A DNA stretch of 64,000 nucleotides from Melitaea cinxia (GCF_905220565.1 NC_059421.1:2366001-2430000); one strand, 5' to 3'. Positions 11,784 through 23,895 are shown, counted from the stretch's first letter. Made by a program: numbers and translations. Notes: generated from the letters alone by a model not told the origin.

Positions 11784-12059
11784 TATACATTATCTATACT
11801 TTTTTGCATGAATATGGAAGCCAGGCTGGATAGCAGTCTTTGAATCTGAAAAAACAAAGGTTCTGTTACATTTAATACATTTTTGCAATGATTTTTTATT
11901 TGGTTACTGAGCGCCCCTACTGAAAATTTGTGTTTTTTGTTTAGTGACGGTTTGGTCATGGACGTCGAATATGTAGTGGTTCGAATAGTAGGTATACAGA
12001 TTTACGACGTCCGTATATAAGGTAAGGGCTACGCAATACGTAACACATATACGGACGTT

Positions 12060-12868
12060 AGTTTGACGCATACTGTTATTAAGGATACGAAGTTTTTTTG
12101 CAGCTGTTCTGGCTTTTGACCCAATCCAGACTACACGCAATGCCGTCAAAAAACTTTGGGACACTTTTAGACAATGAAAGTTTTAGAATTGCTCTCGGTC
12201 TCCGGTTGGGAGTTCCACTGTGCTTTGAACACAGATCTCCGTGCGGAAAAGAGGTCGATTCTTTCGGACTACACGGCCTTTCCTGTAACAAGAGTTCAGG
12301 TAGGTTTTCCCGCCACGGTTCCCTAAACGATACCATAAAAAAGCTCTTGCCACCATCGACGTTCCTACTGGAATTAGTCGCAATGATGGCAAGAGACCTG
12401 ATGGATTGACGTTGGTTCCCTGGGAAAGGGGACGGGCGCTTTTGTGGGACGCAACCTGCGTTGACACACTTGCTCCTTCTCATGTCAGGGAAACAGCCTT
12501 AAAAGCGGGAGCCACAGCGGAAAAAGCTGAAACGACTAAACGGCATAAGTATTCGTCATTAATTTCAAATTACATCTTTGTGCCATTTGCAGTCGAAACA
12601 CTTGGACCTTGGAGTAGCAGTGCTATTTTTTTTTTAAATGAGATAACTCTTCGCCTTATTGCCTCCACTGGTGACAAGAGGGCTGGTGCATTTTTTTGCC
12701 CAGAGAATCGGCATAGCGATTCAACGAGAAAATGCTGTCAGCATTCTTGACACGATTCCACGCGGACATGATTTATACCAAAACTATCTGTAAATATTTA
12801 GTTCTTAAGTTGTGAATTGTAAATATGTATAATGTTTAATAAACTATTGTTATCCACTTAAAAAAAAT
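12060..12868 (+). mobile_element. LINE C-terminal remnant with restriction-like endonuclease signature
   Basis: Two frames together give a protein tail seen in many metazoan reverse-transcriptase elements: ESFRIALGLRLGVPLC, a Cys/His cluster ending FGLHGLSC, GRFSRHGSLNDTI, then GKRPDGLTLVPWERG and LLWDATCVDTLAPSH, YIFVPFAVETLGPW and a C-terminus near HDLYQNYL at 12793. The P-D and W-D-x-T spacing resembles a PD-(D/E)xK nuclease (inference). There is one frameshift near 12345 and another at a run of seven Ts (12691-12697). AATAAA at about 12838 and a short poly(A) at 12862-12868 mark the 3' end. It is a pseudogene, and the exact clade is not assigned. Confidence 0.7.
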
Positions 12869-13357
12869 TAGAAACCTACTTAAAAGATATACTTTATATT
12901 TTATAAGTAAATATTGTTTGACGACGTTTAAATTTGCCAGACGACGACTTAGGTAAATCATCCTAGTGAAATAGAGTTAAGTAGTTAGACTATTTAGTCT
13001 GTATAAAAATATTTTAGCCGTGAGACATTTTTATATTGAAAATGATAATAGTATGTTGTTTGTAAAAGCAGGCAGCACAACTATTTGTGGCTATAAAACT
13101 TAATTAACCTATAAGATTCGTCAGCGAAGAAGAAAAAATAATATCCTCGTATTCTTTGATGCCCAGTTACCCATGTTCTAAAATTACTTGAAATCCGTTT
13201 AGCTGTTTTGACGTGATGAAGACACAACGACACATACAAACATATAAAAAAAATGTTCGATTCAGTAACCTGTATTCATAGACCGTATCACTTTTTTTAA
13301 ATATCTTCAATGTACAGAAAGTATCCGTGGCAGGATAAGGGAACATTATTTATTATT

Positions 13358-13410
13358 ATTCTTTGACGGTTCGCAGGAAAGTGGACATAACCTGCGAACC
13401 GTCAAAGAAT
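13358..13410. repeat. Perfect 20-bp inverted repeat with 13-nt loop
   Basis: ATTCTTTGACGGTTCGCAGG (13358-13377) and its exact reverse complement (13391-13410) flank AAAGTGGACATAA. TGGACATAA recurs just after, at about 13423. Confidence 0.8.
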
Positions 13411-13974
13411 ACTTATAAGAAATGGACATAACGATAAATAATTATTTATTATATTATTATTCTGATGATGTGCTACGTCGTCAATAATTAAAATGTTAAA
13501 AGCCTAAATAAAATATATGTTGCAACTCATTAAGAGAGCTATTATAAGATGAAAAATTGGAGGTGTTCCTATGACCGTTACATGTTAAAATTTCAACGAG
13601 CGTAATAGAATTATTTCTTAAGTTAACGATAGATGATCACACCTACTAGAAAACTGGCAACGTCGCATTTCAGCTTACTTCTCACTCATTTCATCATTAC
13701 TTATATAGGACGCTAAATAATCGGTGCATTAAGTGAGGCTATATGGATATATGGAGGAAGCAATAACATAAGTATCATGAAAGGGGTTCATAAATGGTTG
13801 GGCACAACTGTAAGCAGAATATTCTCAAAAAAGAAATTTAAAGAAATTGATATAACCCACGGAATTTAAAATGAAAAAAATAAGCAACATTCGCAGAAAA
13901 AACATATAAAATGTAAGCATAACTGAGGGACGTCGTAATAACGCAGTTTGTGCTTGACGCCAAAAATGTATCTG

Positions 13975-13976
<2 letters not shown>

Positions 13977-14008
<32 letters not shown>
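13977..14008. repeat. (TA)n microsatellite
   Basis: About 16 TA units. The YIYIY frames on both strands come from it. Confidence 0.95.
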
Positions 14009-14011
<3 letters not shown>

Positions 14012-14088
14012 TTTGTGTGTTTGTATACATTTCATATTATATGTACACAGTTTACACACCAAGGCCCCACACATGTACATATTTTAAA

Positions 14089-14170
14089 AAATTTCAGCCT
14101 AATACAGTCCACTGCTGGACATAGGCCTCCACAAGTTCGCGTCAAAAGTGGAGTAAACTCATTTGTTCAT
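14089..14170 (-). repeat. RTE-related SINE, 5'-truncated
   Basis: In reverse it carries the tail AGCAGTGGACTGTATTAGGCT plus the preceding block (GAGTTTACTC...GCGAACTTGTGG) seen in the full copy at 38.9-39.2 kb. Confidence 0.65.
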
Positions 14171-14581
14171 CATATACAAATATTTGTCAATAACAAGAAT
14201 CGAACACGAACATTAGCCTAGAAATCGTAGCAGTAGCTACAAAACCAATATACTACAATATATATTATTCATTTTAGAGTCATCCTACTTGGCGAAATGC
14301 CTGAAAAATAACACTATAAATTAAAATATTTATTTTTATTTTATGCGTTTGAAGTAGTTTGAACTCGCTGATATTTAATGGTTTTTTTATTTTTTATTTT
14401 TATTCTATTAACATCAAAAACAGTATACTGAGAACTATTAAACATTTGTTATCATCTGTAAGTTATAGGACTTAAAACACCTTGCTGACAAAGTTATAAT
14501 AGCTATCTGACAGATAAAGTAGTTATTGATGATAAAACAGGGAAAACGTATCGGAAATTTTATCTGTTGGATACCACAATT

Positions 14582-14705
14582 AAAATCAATCAATAATATC
14601 TTTATTCAAAAAGGCTTCAAAGGCACCTTCAAATCGCCATTTTACAAATTAAAAATTTAATATTTTTAAAAGTGAAGCTACCACCGGTATCATCTAGTAA
14701 ATCTC
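14582..14705 (+). repeat. AAAATCAAAATCAAA repeat, 3'-truncated
   Basis: AAAATCAATCAATAATATCT, TTATTCAAAAAGGCTTCAAA and AAGTGAAGCTACCACCGG follow the family. The class is not assigned; it could be a LINE 3' end. Confidence 0.65.
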
Positions 14706-15540
14706 ACGAATATTATATTTTACTCAAGACACTACACTATTTTTATTTGTCATCCATAAAGTGGCGCTAAAGTATTGATAAAAGTTATTACAATACATAC
14801 GTGTAACATAATCTTAACAATAATGACTAATTCAGTAAAAGCCGTTCAAAAGGTCCTCAAGGGAGCTCTCAAAAGGGGTTCTCTATCGCGATCACTATTA
14901 ATATCGATTGTGTGCTAGGTGATTTATAATGGTGTAATAATTTATTACGACGACATCTTTTTAAAAGAAGTTTCTGGAAGTTTTCACGTAGTTTTATAAA
15001 TAGTTCAAAGGAAGTGCTAGAACGTTTCACATTTTATTGGACCTCTTTTATATGTATTAGTTTTAAAATGAAATCAAATTAATTTTAATTTGTCTATAGA
15101 TTAAGTATCGCGGTTTCGGCAGCGTAATTTGTAATATACAATTTTTTTAAATACCATTTCAAGAAAAAGGTAACAGTAAAAAAACTACAATCGAATCGAG
15201 TACCTCTTTTTCTAATGTCGGTTAAAAATTAAAAAATTATTTCTAGTGATGTAAGGTTTGACTTGCAACAATTGTGTAATTAACGTTGTTACATTATTAT
15301 AATACCTTTCAAAATGACTTCATTTCGTAATAAACATATAGATTACTGTTATGGTTATATTTCAAACAATGAAATATTAATCCAGTATGTTGTAAAAAAA
15401 ATATAATCTACCCTTGAGTAGTACGCTCTGGTCACAAAGTGCAGTTAAAGTTTGTCTGGTAAATAAGGTACTGATAGGACTTATCACCATGATAAATAAG
15501 GATCACAGAGAATGTTTCACCTCTGCTAATAAACTACACA

Positions 15541-17205
15541 TCTATAGAAATAAATAAAATTGGAGTGTCTATTTGTAACATAAAAATAACCGTTTTTTTA
15601 ACCGACTCCAAAAAAGGAGGAGGTTCTCAATTCGACTGTATTTTTAACCGACTTCCAAAAAAGGAGGAGGTTCTCAATTCGACTGTATTTTTTTTTTTTT
15701 TTTTTTTTTTATGTATGTTACATCAGAACTTTTGACTGGGTAGACCGATTTCGACAAATTTTGTTTTAATCGAAAGGTTGTGTGTGCCAATTGGTCCCAT
15801 TTAAATTTATTTGAGATCTAACAACTACTTTTCGAGTTATATCTAATAATGCGTTTTTACTTGACGCTTTTTTCGTCGACCTACTTTGTATTATACCGCA
15901 TAACTTTCTACTGGATGTACCGATTTTGATAATTCTTTTTTTGTTGGAACGGGGATATCCTTAATTTGGTACCGTGATAAGGAAACCAGGATCTGATGAT
16001 GGAATCCCAGAGAAATCGAGAGAAACTCTCGAAAATCCGTAATAACTTTTTACTGGGTATACCGATTTTGATAATTTTTAATTTAATCGAAAGCTGATAT
16101 TTATCATGTGGTCACATATAAATTTTATCGAGATCTGATAACTACTTTTTGAGTAATCTTTGATAACGCGTAGTTGCTTGACTATTTTTTCATCGATCTA
16201 CGTTGTATTACTTGTCGATGTAATTGAAGTCGGTTTTTTTTCGTTTGCGAGCAAACACAATTATTTTTTAATGTATGTTACATCAGAACTTTTGACCGGG
16301 TAGACCGATTTCGACAAATTTTGTTTTAATCGCAAGGTGGTGTGTGCCAATTGGTCCCATTTAAATTTATTTGAGATCTAACAACTACTTTTCGAGTTAT
16401 ATCTAATAATGCGTTTTTACTTGACGCTTTTTTCGTCGACCTACGTTGTATTATACCGCATAACTTTCTACTGGATGTGCCGATTTTGATAATTCTTTTT
16501 TCGTTGGAAAGGAGATATCCCAAGTTTAGTACCATGATAAGGAAACCAGGATCTGATGATGGGATCCCAGAGAAATTGATGGAAATTCTTGAAAATCCGC
16601 AATAACTTTTTACTTGGTGTACCGATTTTGATAATTCTTTTTTTTTTGGAAAGAAGATATCCTTAGTTTAGTACCATGATAAGGAAACCAGGATCTGATG
16701 ATGGGATCCCAGAGAAATTGAGGGAACTTCTTGAAAATCCGCAATAACTTTTTACTGGGTGTACCGATTTTAATAATTTTTAATTTAATAGAAAGCTGAT
16801 GTTTGTCATGTGGTCACATATAAATTTGATTGAGATCTGATTACTACTTTTTGAGTAATCTTTGATAACGCGCAGTTACTTGACAATTTTTTCGTCGATC
16901 TACGTTATATTACTCGTCGATGTAATTGAAGTCGGTTTTTTTTTCGTTTGCGAGCAAACACAATTATTCTAAATGCATATCGATGTATACACGGTACATA
17001 TACCAAAATAGCATTTTTTACAATTATTGTCTATCTGTCTGTTTGTTCCGGCTAGTCTCTGAAACAGCTGTACTGATTTTGACGGGACTTTTACTGTCAG
17101 ATAGCTAATGTACTAAGGAGTAACTTAGGCTAATTATATTTTAGAAATTTATTAATTTTATAACTCTGTGAATTAAACAATAACTTTTTGTTAAATTCTA
17201 ATTGT
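15541..17205 (+). mobile_element. Non-autonomous Helitron split by AACCGACTTC elements
   Basis: The 5' end TCTATAGAAATAAATAAAAT (15541) runs to AATAACCGTTTTT at about 15597. The body resumes at about 16969 with CTAAATGCATATCGATGTAT and continues through TCTCTGAAACAGCTGTACTG and AACAATAACTTTTTGTTAAA. The intact relative at 46.9 kb shows these two parts are adjacent. The 3' hairpin and CTAG are lost. Confidence 0.7.
15598..16968 (+). mobile_element. AACCGACTTC element, compound tandem copy
   Basis: Two units lie head to tail. The first (to about 16265) begins with a repeated 5' end (AACCGACTCCAAAAAAGGAG, then AACCGACTTCCAAAAAAGGA) and ends AATTGAAGTCGGTTTTTTTT, GAGCAAACACAATTATT. The second lacks the first ~50 bp and has an extra ~120-bp module (16495-16740). 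Near-terminal inverted repeats are AACCGACTTC and GAAGTCGGTT. It codes for nothing. I do not assign a class. Confidence 0.75.
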
Positions 17206-19076
17206 TAAATTTGTTAATTGAAAAATAATAAAAGATTGTTAATTGTAAAACTGTTAAAGTTAGAATTTAAAAAATTGTTTAATTTTGTTAAATTTTTAAA
17301 TATTCAAGCATGTTCTCGTTATCCTAAGCTTTTGCGCTCATAATATTAGTACAGGTAATTTTGAAGAATGTTATTTACAGTCATACTAAAATTACTAAAC
17401 CATTAAGCATTACAACTTGGTATATAAATAATTTAAAAACCGTATTATACTTTAAGAATCCTTTTTTATACCAAATTTACCTGTAAAACTTGACGTATTT
17501 AGGTAAAACCGCGGAACGATAATAGTATTTAACGTAATACTTTGCAGTAATACATCCTTCTACACGAAGGAAACGAAAATTGCTTACTTAAACATTAATA
17601 TCCTATATATTATATATGTAAACAATTTACAATTGCGACAAATCCTAGTGAGTCATTGAGGTCATACTGTCTCGCTCTGACATTGTCTGTCTCGTTCTAA
17701 TAGAAAGCGAATTCGTTGTTTGTTCGTCTGACAGTTTGCACATTGTAGAGTGACCATAGTATATACAATAATATTTTAAAGTATTTTGTTTGTTTTGTAA
17801 CGGTTAAGAAATAACAATGAAATTTCAAAATCTAAAATGTCTCAACAATTTAACTGACATTGGACTCTCGGCTGTATCAAATAATCTTCATTGTGTCGTC
17901 TCGTTCTCACATGACATTTGCAAGACAATTTGTTTCAAACTGACGAAAAGCCTTGCAGCGATCTATTAACTTGGACTGAACATTTTTAGAACTGGAAATT
18001 ATCTTATTCCTATAAAGATAGATCTTATAATGATAGTCATATAGAGTTAGTAGTTGAATTTGGAAAAGGAAAATTTTGACACAATCCGTAAAACATAATT
18101 ATACAACGGTGTTCACGAAATTCCAAAAAGTAACTTACATATATCTGATATTTTTAGTTATTTTCGCTGTACCGTGTTCGTGAACGTATTCTGAATAACG
18201 GTGTTCACGAAGTTCCAAAAAGTGACCCAGGCTAAATAAAAAAAGCTATAATAACTTTGTAATATGAAATATATGAAACAAAAAAAAATTCTACCGCCAA
18301 AATTTCTTTGATGACAGTATTTTTTTAAACATAAGATTCTGTCGATAACTTAATAATATAGGGCCTAATCTTATCATGGCCACCACACGTCATGACTGAC
18401 ACAGTGTGCTAACCATTATTTGTACAAGAAATTCACGTTAAACTCAAGGATGTTTATTTTGACATGGTTTAAATGTGTTACGCTAAAATTTTATTAAAAA
18501 GGTTTTTTTTGTCACTAATATCTTAAGATTATATAAAACCTTTTTTAATTTCGTACTCTTTACATTAAGTCCAATGACTCTTGTTTTTCTTACTAATAAT
18601 CTTGAATTTAAATTTTTGCGTAGTTATTTAATACTATAATATGACGTCATTAAACCTTTATTCATATTCTAAATATTTAAAATGTTCAAATCTTACCCAA
18701 TGATGTATAGATAATAATTAAAGTAGGTACTTTCCTACAAGACATAAACTGTCCAATCCAATCAATTATTCTATATACAAAATAATATAATTATACCGAA
18801 CAGACAGACAAAATAACAGGCTTGTATACAAGTTATAATTATTAGTAATGAACGAAGCCAATACATCTTCTAATTATTTCAATAAGGATTTAAATCGGTA
18901 ATAAATATCTCAGAGCTATCTTATCGAGTTATACTGACCCGGGGGCACTGTTTCACAATCACCTAGAAAGTAAGGGACTATGGAAGAGACAGAGGTTAAG
19001 AAATTGGGGCAAATTGTGTAAATAATTGTTTATTTTTGTTTACAGTTTTTAGGCTATGTTAAGAAATATGTTATTA
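17206..19076. other. AT-rich stretch without a gene
   Basis: 17206-17300 is a worn, TTGTTAA-rich tract. GACATTGTCTGTCTCGTTCT and GTGTCGTCTCGTTCTCACAT (17.68 and 17.90 kb) are loosely similar. The direct repeat at 18106-18226 is listed separately. Confidence 0.5.
18106..18226. repeat. 29-bp direct repeat with an inverted core between
   Basis: ACGGTGTTCACGAA-TTCCAAAAAGT-AC occurs at 18106-18134 and 18198-18226 with two mismatches. GTTCGTGAAC (18176-18185) lies between, inverted. Confidence 0.7.
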
Positions 19077-19405
19077 CTAGCTGTGCCCGCGACTATGTTC
19101 GCGTAGAATTTAACAAATAAGTTATTGTTCAGTTCGCAGAATTATAAAATAAATAAATTTCTAAAATAAAAGTAGCCTAAGTTACTCCTTATTATATCAG
19201 CTATCTGCCGGTGAAAGCCCCGTCATAATCAGTCCAGCCGTTTCAGAGATTAGCCGGAACAAACAGACATAGACAAAAAGACAGACAAAAATTGTATAAA
19301 ATGTTATTTTGGTATATGTACCATGTATGCTCCCATATGCATTTAGTAAAAAGCAGTTATTTTAATATTACAAACAGACACTCCAATTTTATTTATTTGT
19401 ATAGA
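19077..19405 (-). mobile_element. Non-autonomous Helitron, complete
   Basis: On the minus strand it runs from TCTATACAAATAAATAAAAT (TC at 19405-19404, next to A) to the hairpin CGCGA-6 nt-TCGCG and CTAG at 19080-19077, next to T. Length 329 bp. Confidence 0.75.
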
Positions 19406-19459
19406 TTACTATAGCGTAAATTTCTCGGTTTAGCAATCAGTGTGTCTTGAGTCACAGGC

Positions 19460-19625
19460 CTTTTTTATACAACTAGGTCGGCAAACAAGCGTACGGCTCA
19501 CCTGATGGTAAGCGATTACCGTAGCTTATAGACACCAGCAAAACCAGAAGCATCCTAAGCCTGTTGCCGACCTTACCCCAATTCTCCCCAGGAGCTCTGG
19601 TCACCTTACTCACAAGTTAAGCGCA
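19460..19625 (+). repeat. GTCGGCAAACAAG repeat
   Basis: TTTTTTATACAACTAGGTCG, GCAAACAAGCGTACGGCTCA, CCTGATGGTAAGCGATTACC and CAGGAGCTCTGGTCACC give the clearest 5' half of this family. Confidence 0.75.
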
Positions 19626-19807
19626 CAAGTTATTATTAACCGCACGCCTGCTTATTCATCTTTTTAATGCTGATGTAAGTTTTGATGTAAATGTGAATAT
19701 AAATAAAAATGAATTCTTCTGGGTTGTCTGGAAGAAATGGCTAATTAGCCATAAGTCAACAATATCGCAGGTGATATGACGTTGACCGTTTATATACCCA
19801 ACCTACA

Positions 19808-19985
19808 TCTATACTAATATTATAAAACAGAAAAGTTTATTTGTTTGTTTGTTTAAGTACGCTAATCTCAGAAATAATTGGTTCGAATAGAAAAATTCCG
19901 TTAGTGTTGGATAGTTCATATACCGAGGAAGGATAGGCTTTTTCCTCAGCTTTACGCGGGTAAAATTGTAGGATAAATACAAATT
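19808..19985 (+). mobile_element. Helitron-like 5' end fragment
   Basis: It starts A|TCTATACTAATATTATAAAA, a Helitron-type 5' end, then TTTGTTTGTTTGTTTAAGTA and CCGAGGAAGGATAGGC. The same body occurs at 52.2 kb (GCTAATCTCAGGAAGTACTG). No 3' hairpin was found. The open frame on the minus strand is not a gene. Confidence 0.5.
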
Positions 19986-20550
19986 CTCGACTGACATATC
20001 AACGACCAGGTTCTACTCTTAAGACATAAGATAACTACTACTTACCCTACCAAACTACTACTACTATCTACTCTACTAACTAACTACTCTTATGACATTT
20101 TTAACTATATTTAATATTATATGTATGCGACATTTAAGAATGTTTTTTTTTTTAATTTGTCTTGTAAGGAGGTGAAATAGGTGTTAAAAGTTTGTATGGA
20201 AAGACATTTTAACTTCAGGTAAGAAACAAAAAAAAATTTTTTGAACTACTGTTTAAAAATGATTTTAAGCGTTTATCAAGGTTTGTAATAATTAATTTTT
20301 ACTTCGGTATTGAAGAAAAAAAGACGATATGACTGGCTGATAAATAAAAAATTATAGAGATACAAAAGAGTATTTAGTCCAACACGAATGTTGAACCTGA
20401 GCTGATTACGACATCTTTAGATGGTAAGATTATAACATCTCTGTAAGTTCACTGAACCGTATTCTCGTGTGTTCTTTTGGGATTTGACACTTATCCAAAA
20501 ATCTGCTGTTTTCAAATAACTATTTATGTGTATTTCATTACTTTTATTTA

Positions 20551-20688
20551 CGGCCGCTTTCAACAATCTATCTATCTCTGATCTTACCTACTGACGACAG
20601 ATTTGAGACATAATTTGTATTTGTAGAGTTTACGTCAAAATTCAATCTCTAGTAAGCAAATTCAAAGATAGAATATTGAAAGAGGCTT
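20551..20688. mobile_element. Candidate short MITE
   Basis: CGGCCGCTTTCAACAATCTA at the left and AGATAGAATATTGAAAGAGG at the right are imperfect inverted repeats about 135 bp apart. Confidence 0.45.
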
Positions 20689-21834
20689 TTAGAGAATAGT
20701 CAAAAAGGATTTTTTGATATATTTCCACTTAATTCGAAATACCACGAAGGTTTTTCTACGAGAATTTATCGAGTTTTTTGCTTAGTTTTTTTTTTTCTTT
20801 TTTTAGTTTTTTTATTTTATTTGTAACGGTTTATTATGTGAAACGAAACGACGACGGCAAAGTAGATTTAATGATTAATTTACATTAAGCGTACATTAAG
20901 TCAAGTAGAATTAGCCGTAGGTATATGAAGTGCAGTCAATAAGATAATAAGCGGATGCCGATACTAAAAAAAAGATTTATCAAATTTTTTGCAGTCGTTC
21001 GTCGTTTCGTCGAATATATCGTACATACATTTTGACGGTTTATTTTGATTTATACACAAATAGATTTTATAGTATATGTGAATGTTCTATGTCCTTGTGA
21101 ACCCCACGACACTTCTGATAAGTTAATCCTAGCTTATCACTGACGTCTGATACAATAGTTTTTACGTAACTTTAATAGATTTAATTTTAGACTCCATCTA
21201 TCCAGAGTTACCAGTATTTTAGAACTTTTTTTTTTATCGAGATTATAAAAATATATAATAAATTAAATGTCATTTTTAAAGAGTTTTGCAAGTTTTTAGT
21301 TTAATTTATTACTTTATTTTTTTTTCCAATATTTTGTGCGCCTGTTTAGTTTTTAAATATTTTTGTTACTTTAATAGAAATTCGATATACATAAGTTCTT
21401 TGGAAGAAATTGTTTTTCTGCGATAAGGTCGCCATCTGTATTTCATGACACTGTGCTACATTATTTTTTATATGTTATATTTTTGTGCACAATATTGTGT
21501 ATTATGTATGTTATGTATAATACAAGACAAAAAAACATATTTGAAAATAGAAATTGTACCTCACTTATAGTAGATACTCGTACAATAATTATTATAGATA
21601 AAACATAGACCTACTTAGTAATTCCTAGACTATAGAGTGATAGGTCAAGGGTTAAACAAATAGGTAATAACTATAAATAATAATTAGCTTCCGTGCGATG
21701 ACAATATTGATGTAATTCAATACTTTTGTATCGACAGAAACAAGGTCACAGGTTCAAACCTGACTGAGGTCGTTTTTATAACAATGTAGTATTATTTTTG
21801 TAATTATTTTAATGTAGTATTGATAATAATTACA
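20689..21834. other. AT-rich stretch without a gene
   Basis: Nothing recognised beyond T-runs. Confidence 0.55.
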
Positions 21835-22040
21835 TCAGTACCGGTGGCGGCTAGTTCGATTCTCGCTTACAGTTATTATTTATGTTCAAACATATACCTA
21901 TTTGTTTCTGATTTTGATGTTTGTCATTGTACCGTGCTTCGCAGAGCACGTAAAACCGTTGGTAAGATTGTTATCATAAAAGTATGATAGAGATCGTTAA
22001 CGGTTCGTAGGGTAATCATTCTACAACCGGAAGTTATTTG
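21835..22040 (+). repeat. Degenerate tRNA-derived SINE
   Basis: TAGTTCGATTCTCGC resembles the B box. TGTACCGTGCTTCGCAGAGC, ACGTAAAACCGTTGGT and ATCATAAAAGTATGATAG follow the SINE body in order, with heavy divergence. Confidence 0.6.
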
Positions 22041-22329
22041 TAAGCACTTAGAGTCATAGTGTATGTATTAACGCCCATTTATATGAAAAAACTAGACGTT
22101 TCTTTTGGTTTTACATTCTTAACTTCTAATATTATGGGATCGCAGAAATGAAAAGTAGTCTAAATTTTATGTTGTACATCCACTTATCGGCGCGCTAAGT
22201 TTCATAATAATCAGTTGAATATTTTTTACGTGAAATTGTAACAAACATTTATCCAAATTTTCGCATTCAATTTTGGCTTTTCCTTTTTTGTAAACAACTA
22301 GGTTGGAGTATACGCCACCCAACCCTCAC

Positions 22330-22512
22330 CAGGTCTTCAAAAATCAAAATCAAATTTAATCAAATAGGCTTCTAAATCATTTTCGAATCGTTATTTTACA
22401 AATTATAATTTTAAAGTGATTATTATTTTTGTAAAAGTAAAGCTAGCAACAATTCGGAATGTAGATTCTGCAGAGAAGAATCGACAAGAAACTCCGCAGT
22501 TACTCTTTTGAA
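22330..22512 (+). repeat. AAAATCAAAATCAAA repeat, near complete
   Basis: AAAATCAAAATCAAATTTAA, AATTCGGAATGTAGATTCTG, CAGAGAAGAATCGACAAGAA and ACTCCGCAGTTACTCTTTT give the start and end of the family. Confidence 0.7.
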
Positions 22513-22763
22513 AATAATATATAAACTGTGTCTTAGTACAAAATTAGTAATATCTTGCATTAAACACAGCGTCACTAAGTCCACACATCTTTATCAACTA
22601 TGTAATCCTGCACCTAATAATACGCTTTATCTTTTTAGTAAAAATTTTCAATTTATGTTGAGCCAATTGAAAAATTGTTTGTGGGTTTTTATTAAACAGG
22701 CGAACATCATAACCCAGAACGGAGACGTTTAGGTACTTAACGCAGTCGGAAGCTTGGAGTTAC

Positions 22764-22857
22764 GCTTACGCTTCATCCTGTAATATCCCACGGCTGGGCA
22801 TAGGCCTCTTTCCCCATGTATGAGAAAGATCAGAGCTTAATCCATCACGCTGCTAAA
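22764..22857 (-). mobile_element. tRNA-derived SINE, 5'-truncated, 11-bp target duplication
   Basis: This is the last 94 bp of the SINE (CTGTAATATCCCACGGCTGG ... GCTTAATCCATCACGCTGCT in plus orientation). CTTGGAGTTAC (22753-22763) and CTTGGTGTTAC (22858-22868) differ at one base. Confidence 0.82.
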
Positions 22858-23384
22858 CTTGGTGTTACAATTTTGTTATTCCTTCTCGTGTTTACACTCC
22901 GATTATTACTATTTATATCAAAACAATCAATATTCTTGTGACATAATATTGTTATAAATATATTTCGACGCAATAGTTAATATGTCTAACTTATGAAAAA
23001 CACCCCGTAGAGAGACTCGAGCTCAAGATCGTAAAGCCGCGAATAGACTAATAAATACTGTACTACTTTGTTGTTTTCTTGATATCCCTTATATACAGAC
23101 GTCATCCTGTTGTAATTTTATTATACTTTATCACTTAACAATAAGTAGGCTTATTAAGTCTTACAATGTCACTGGTCATTTATAGAACATTAATTAGAAA
23201 TTATAAATAATTATGTTATACTAAATTAATCCGAAATAACATAGTATAGATCTAGCCATTGATTTTATTTACATACAGCTATCTTATTTAAGAACTAATA
23301 ATAATAATAAACGTCAAGTTTTTATCATACCTATCGATATGAAATGTATTTCGACTTTAAGGATACACGTATACTGGGTGACTT

Positions 23385-23560
23385 GTTTGAGTCTATTGAC
23401 CCCTGCAACGTCAGGTCACATCACAAGCCATTCACGTTCCTACCTCCACTGTCAACACAGCCCCTCAGGAGCTCTCTACCTCACTAACCACAAGAGCATA
23501 GTATAAGAACATTAGTAGTGTTCTACAAGAGCAGTGTTAGCTGTCTGTGATTTTGTATAA
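23385..23560 (+). repeat. GTCGGCAAACAAG repeat, very degenerate
   Basis: ACCCCTGCAACGTCAG, CCCCTCAGGAGCTCTCTACC, TCACTAACCACAAG and AGTAGTGTTCTACAAG follow the family order loosely. Confidence 0.35.
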
Positions 23561-23604
23561 GATTGAGTTAGTTTTGTATAAGATTGAGTAGAGGTAGTTG
23601 CTAT

Positions 23605-23895
23605 AATTGCGTTTGCTTGCAAACGAAAAGATTACCAACTTTAATTACATAGGCCAGTCATACAACGATATAAAATGAAAAATATAGTCAAGTTAATACG
23701 CGTTATTAGATATAACTCGAAAAGTACTTGTCAGATCTCGAATAAATTTAAATACGACCACATGACACGCGCCAATTTTCGATAAAAAAAAAATAATCGA
23801 AACCGGTCCACCCGAGTAAAAAGTTCTGAAGTAACATACATAAAAAATACAGTCGAATTGAGAATCTTTTCCTTTTTTTGAAGTCCGTTAAAAAT
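23605..23895 (-). mobile_element. AACCGACTTC element, short copy
   Basis: In reverse: CGTTTGCTTGCAAACGAAAA at one end and TACAGTCGAATTGAGAATCT, TTTTTTGAAGTCCGTTAAAA at the other. It is the only copy on the minus strand. Confidence 0.65.

Larger units (their letters stand above)
12869..14581. other. AT-rich stretch with a hairpin, a microsatellite and an RTE piece
   Basis: Outside those three listed features I see no gene. GAAATCCGTTTAGCTGTTTT near 13190 resembles a Helitron body motif, without ends. Confidence 0.5.

Noticed and set aside
13838..14221. Overlapping 80-codon open frames on both strands
   Set aside because: Both cross a (TA)n run and an RTE tail; there is no start context or family feature.
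21745..21775. B-box-like CAGGTTCAAACCTG
   Set aside because: It is a short palindrome with no A box at the right distance.
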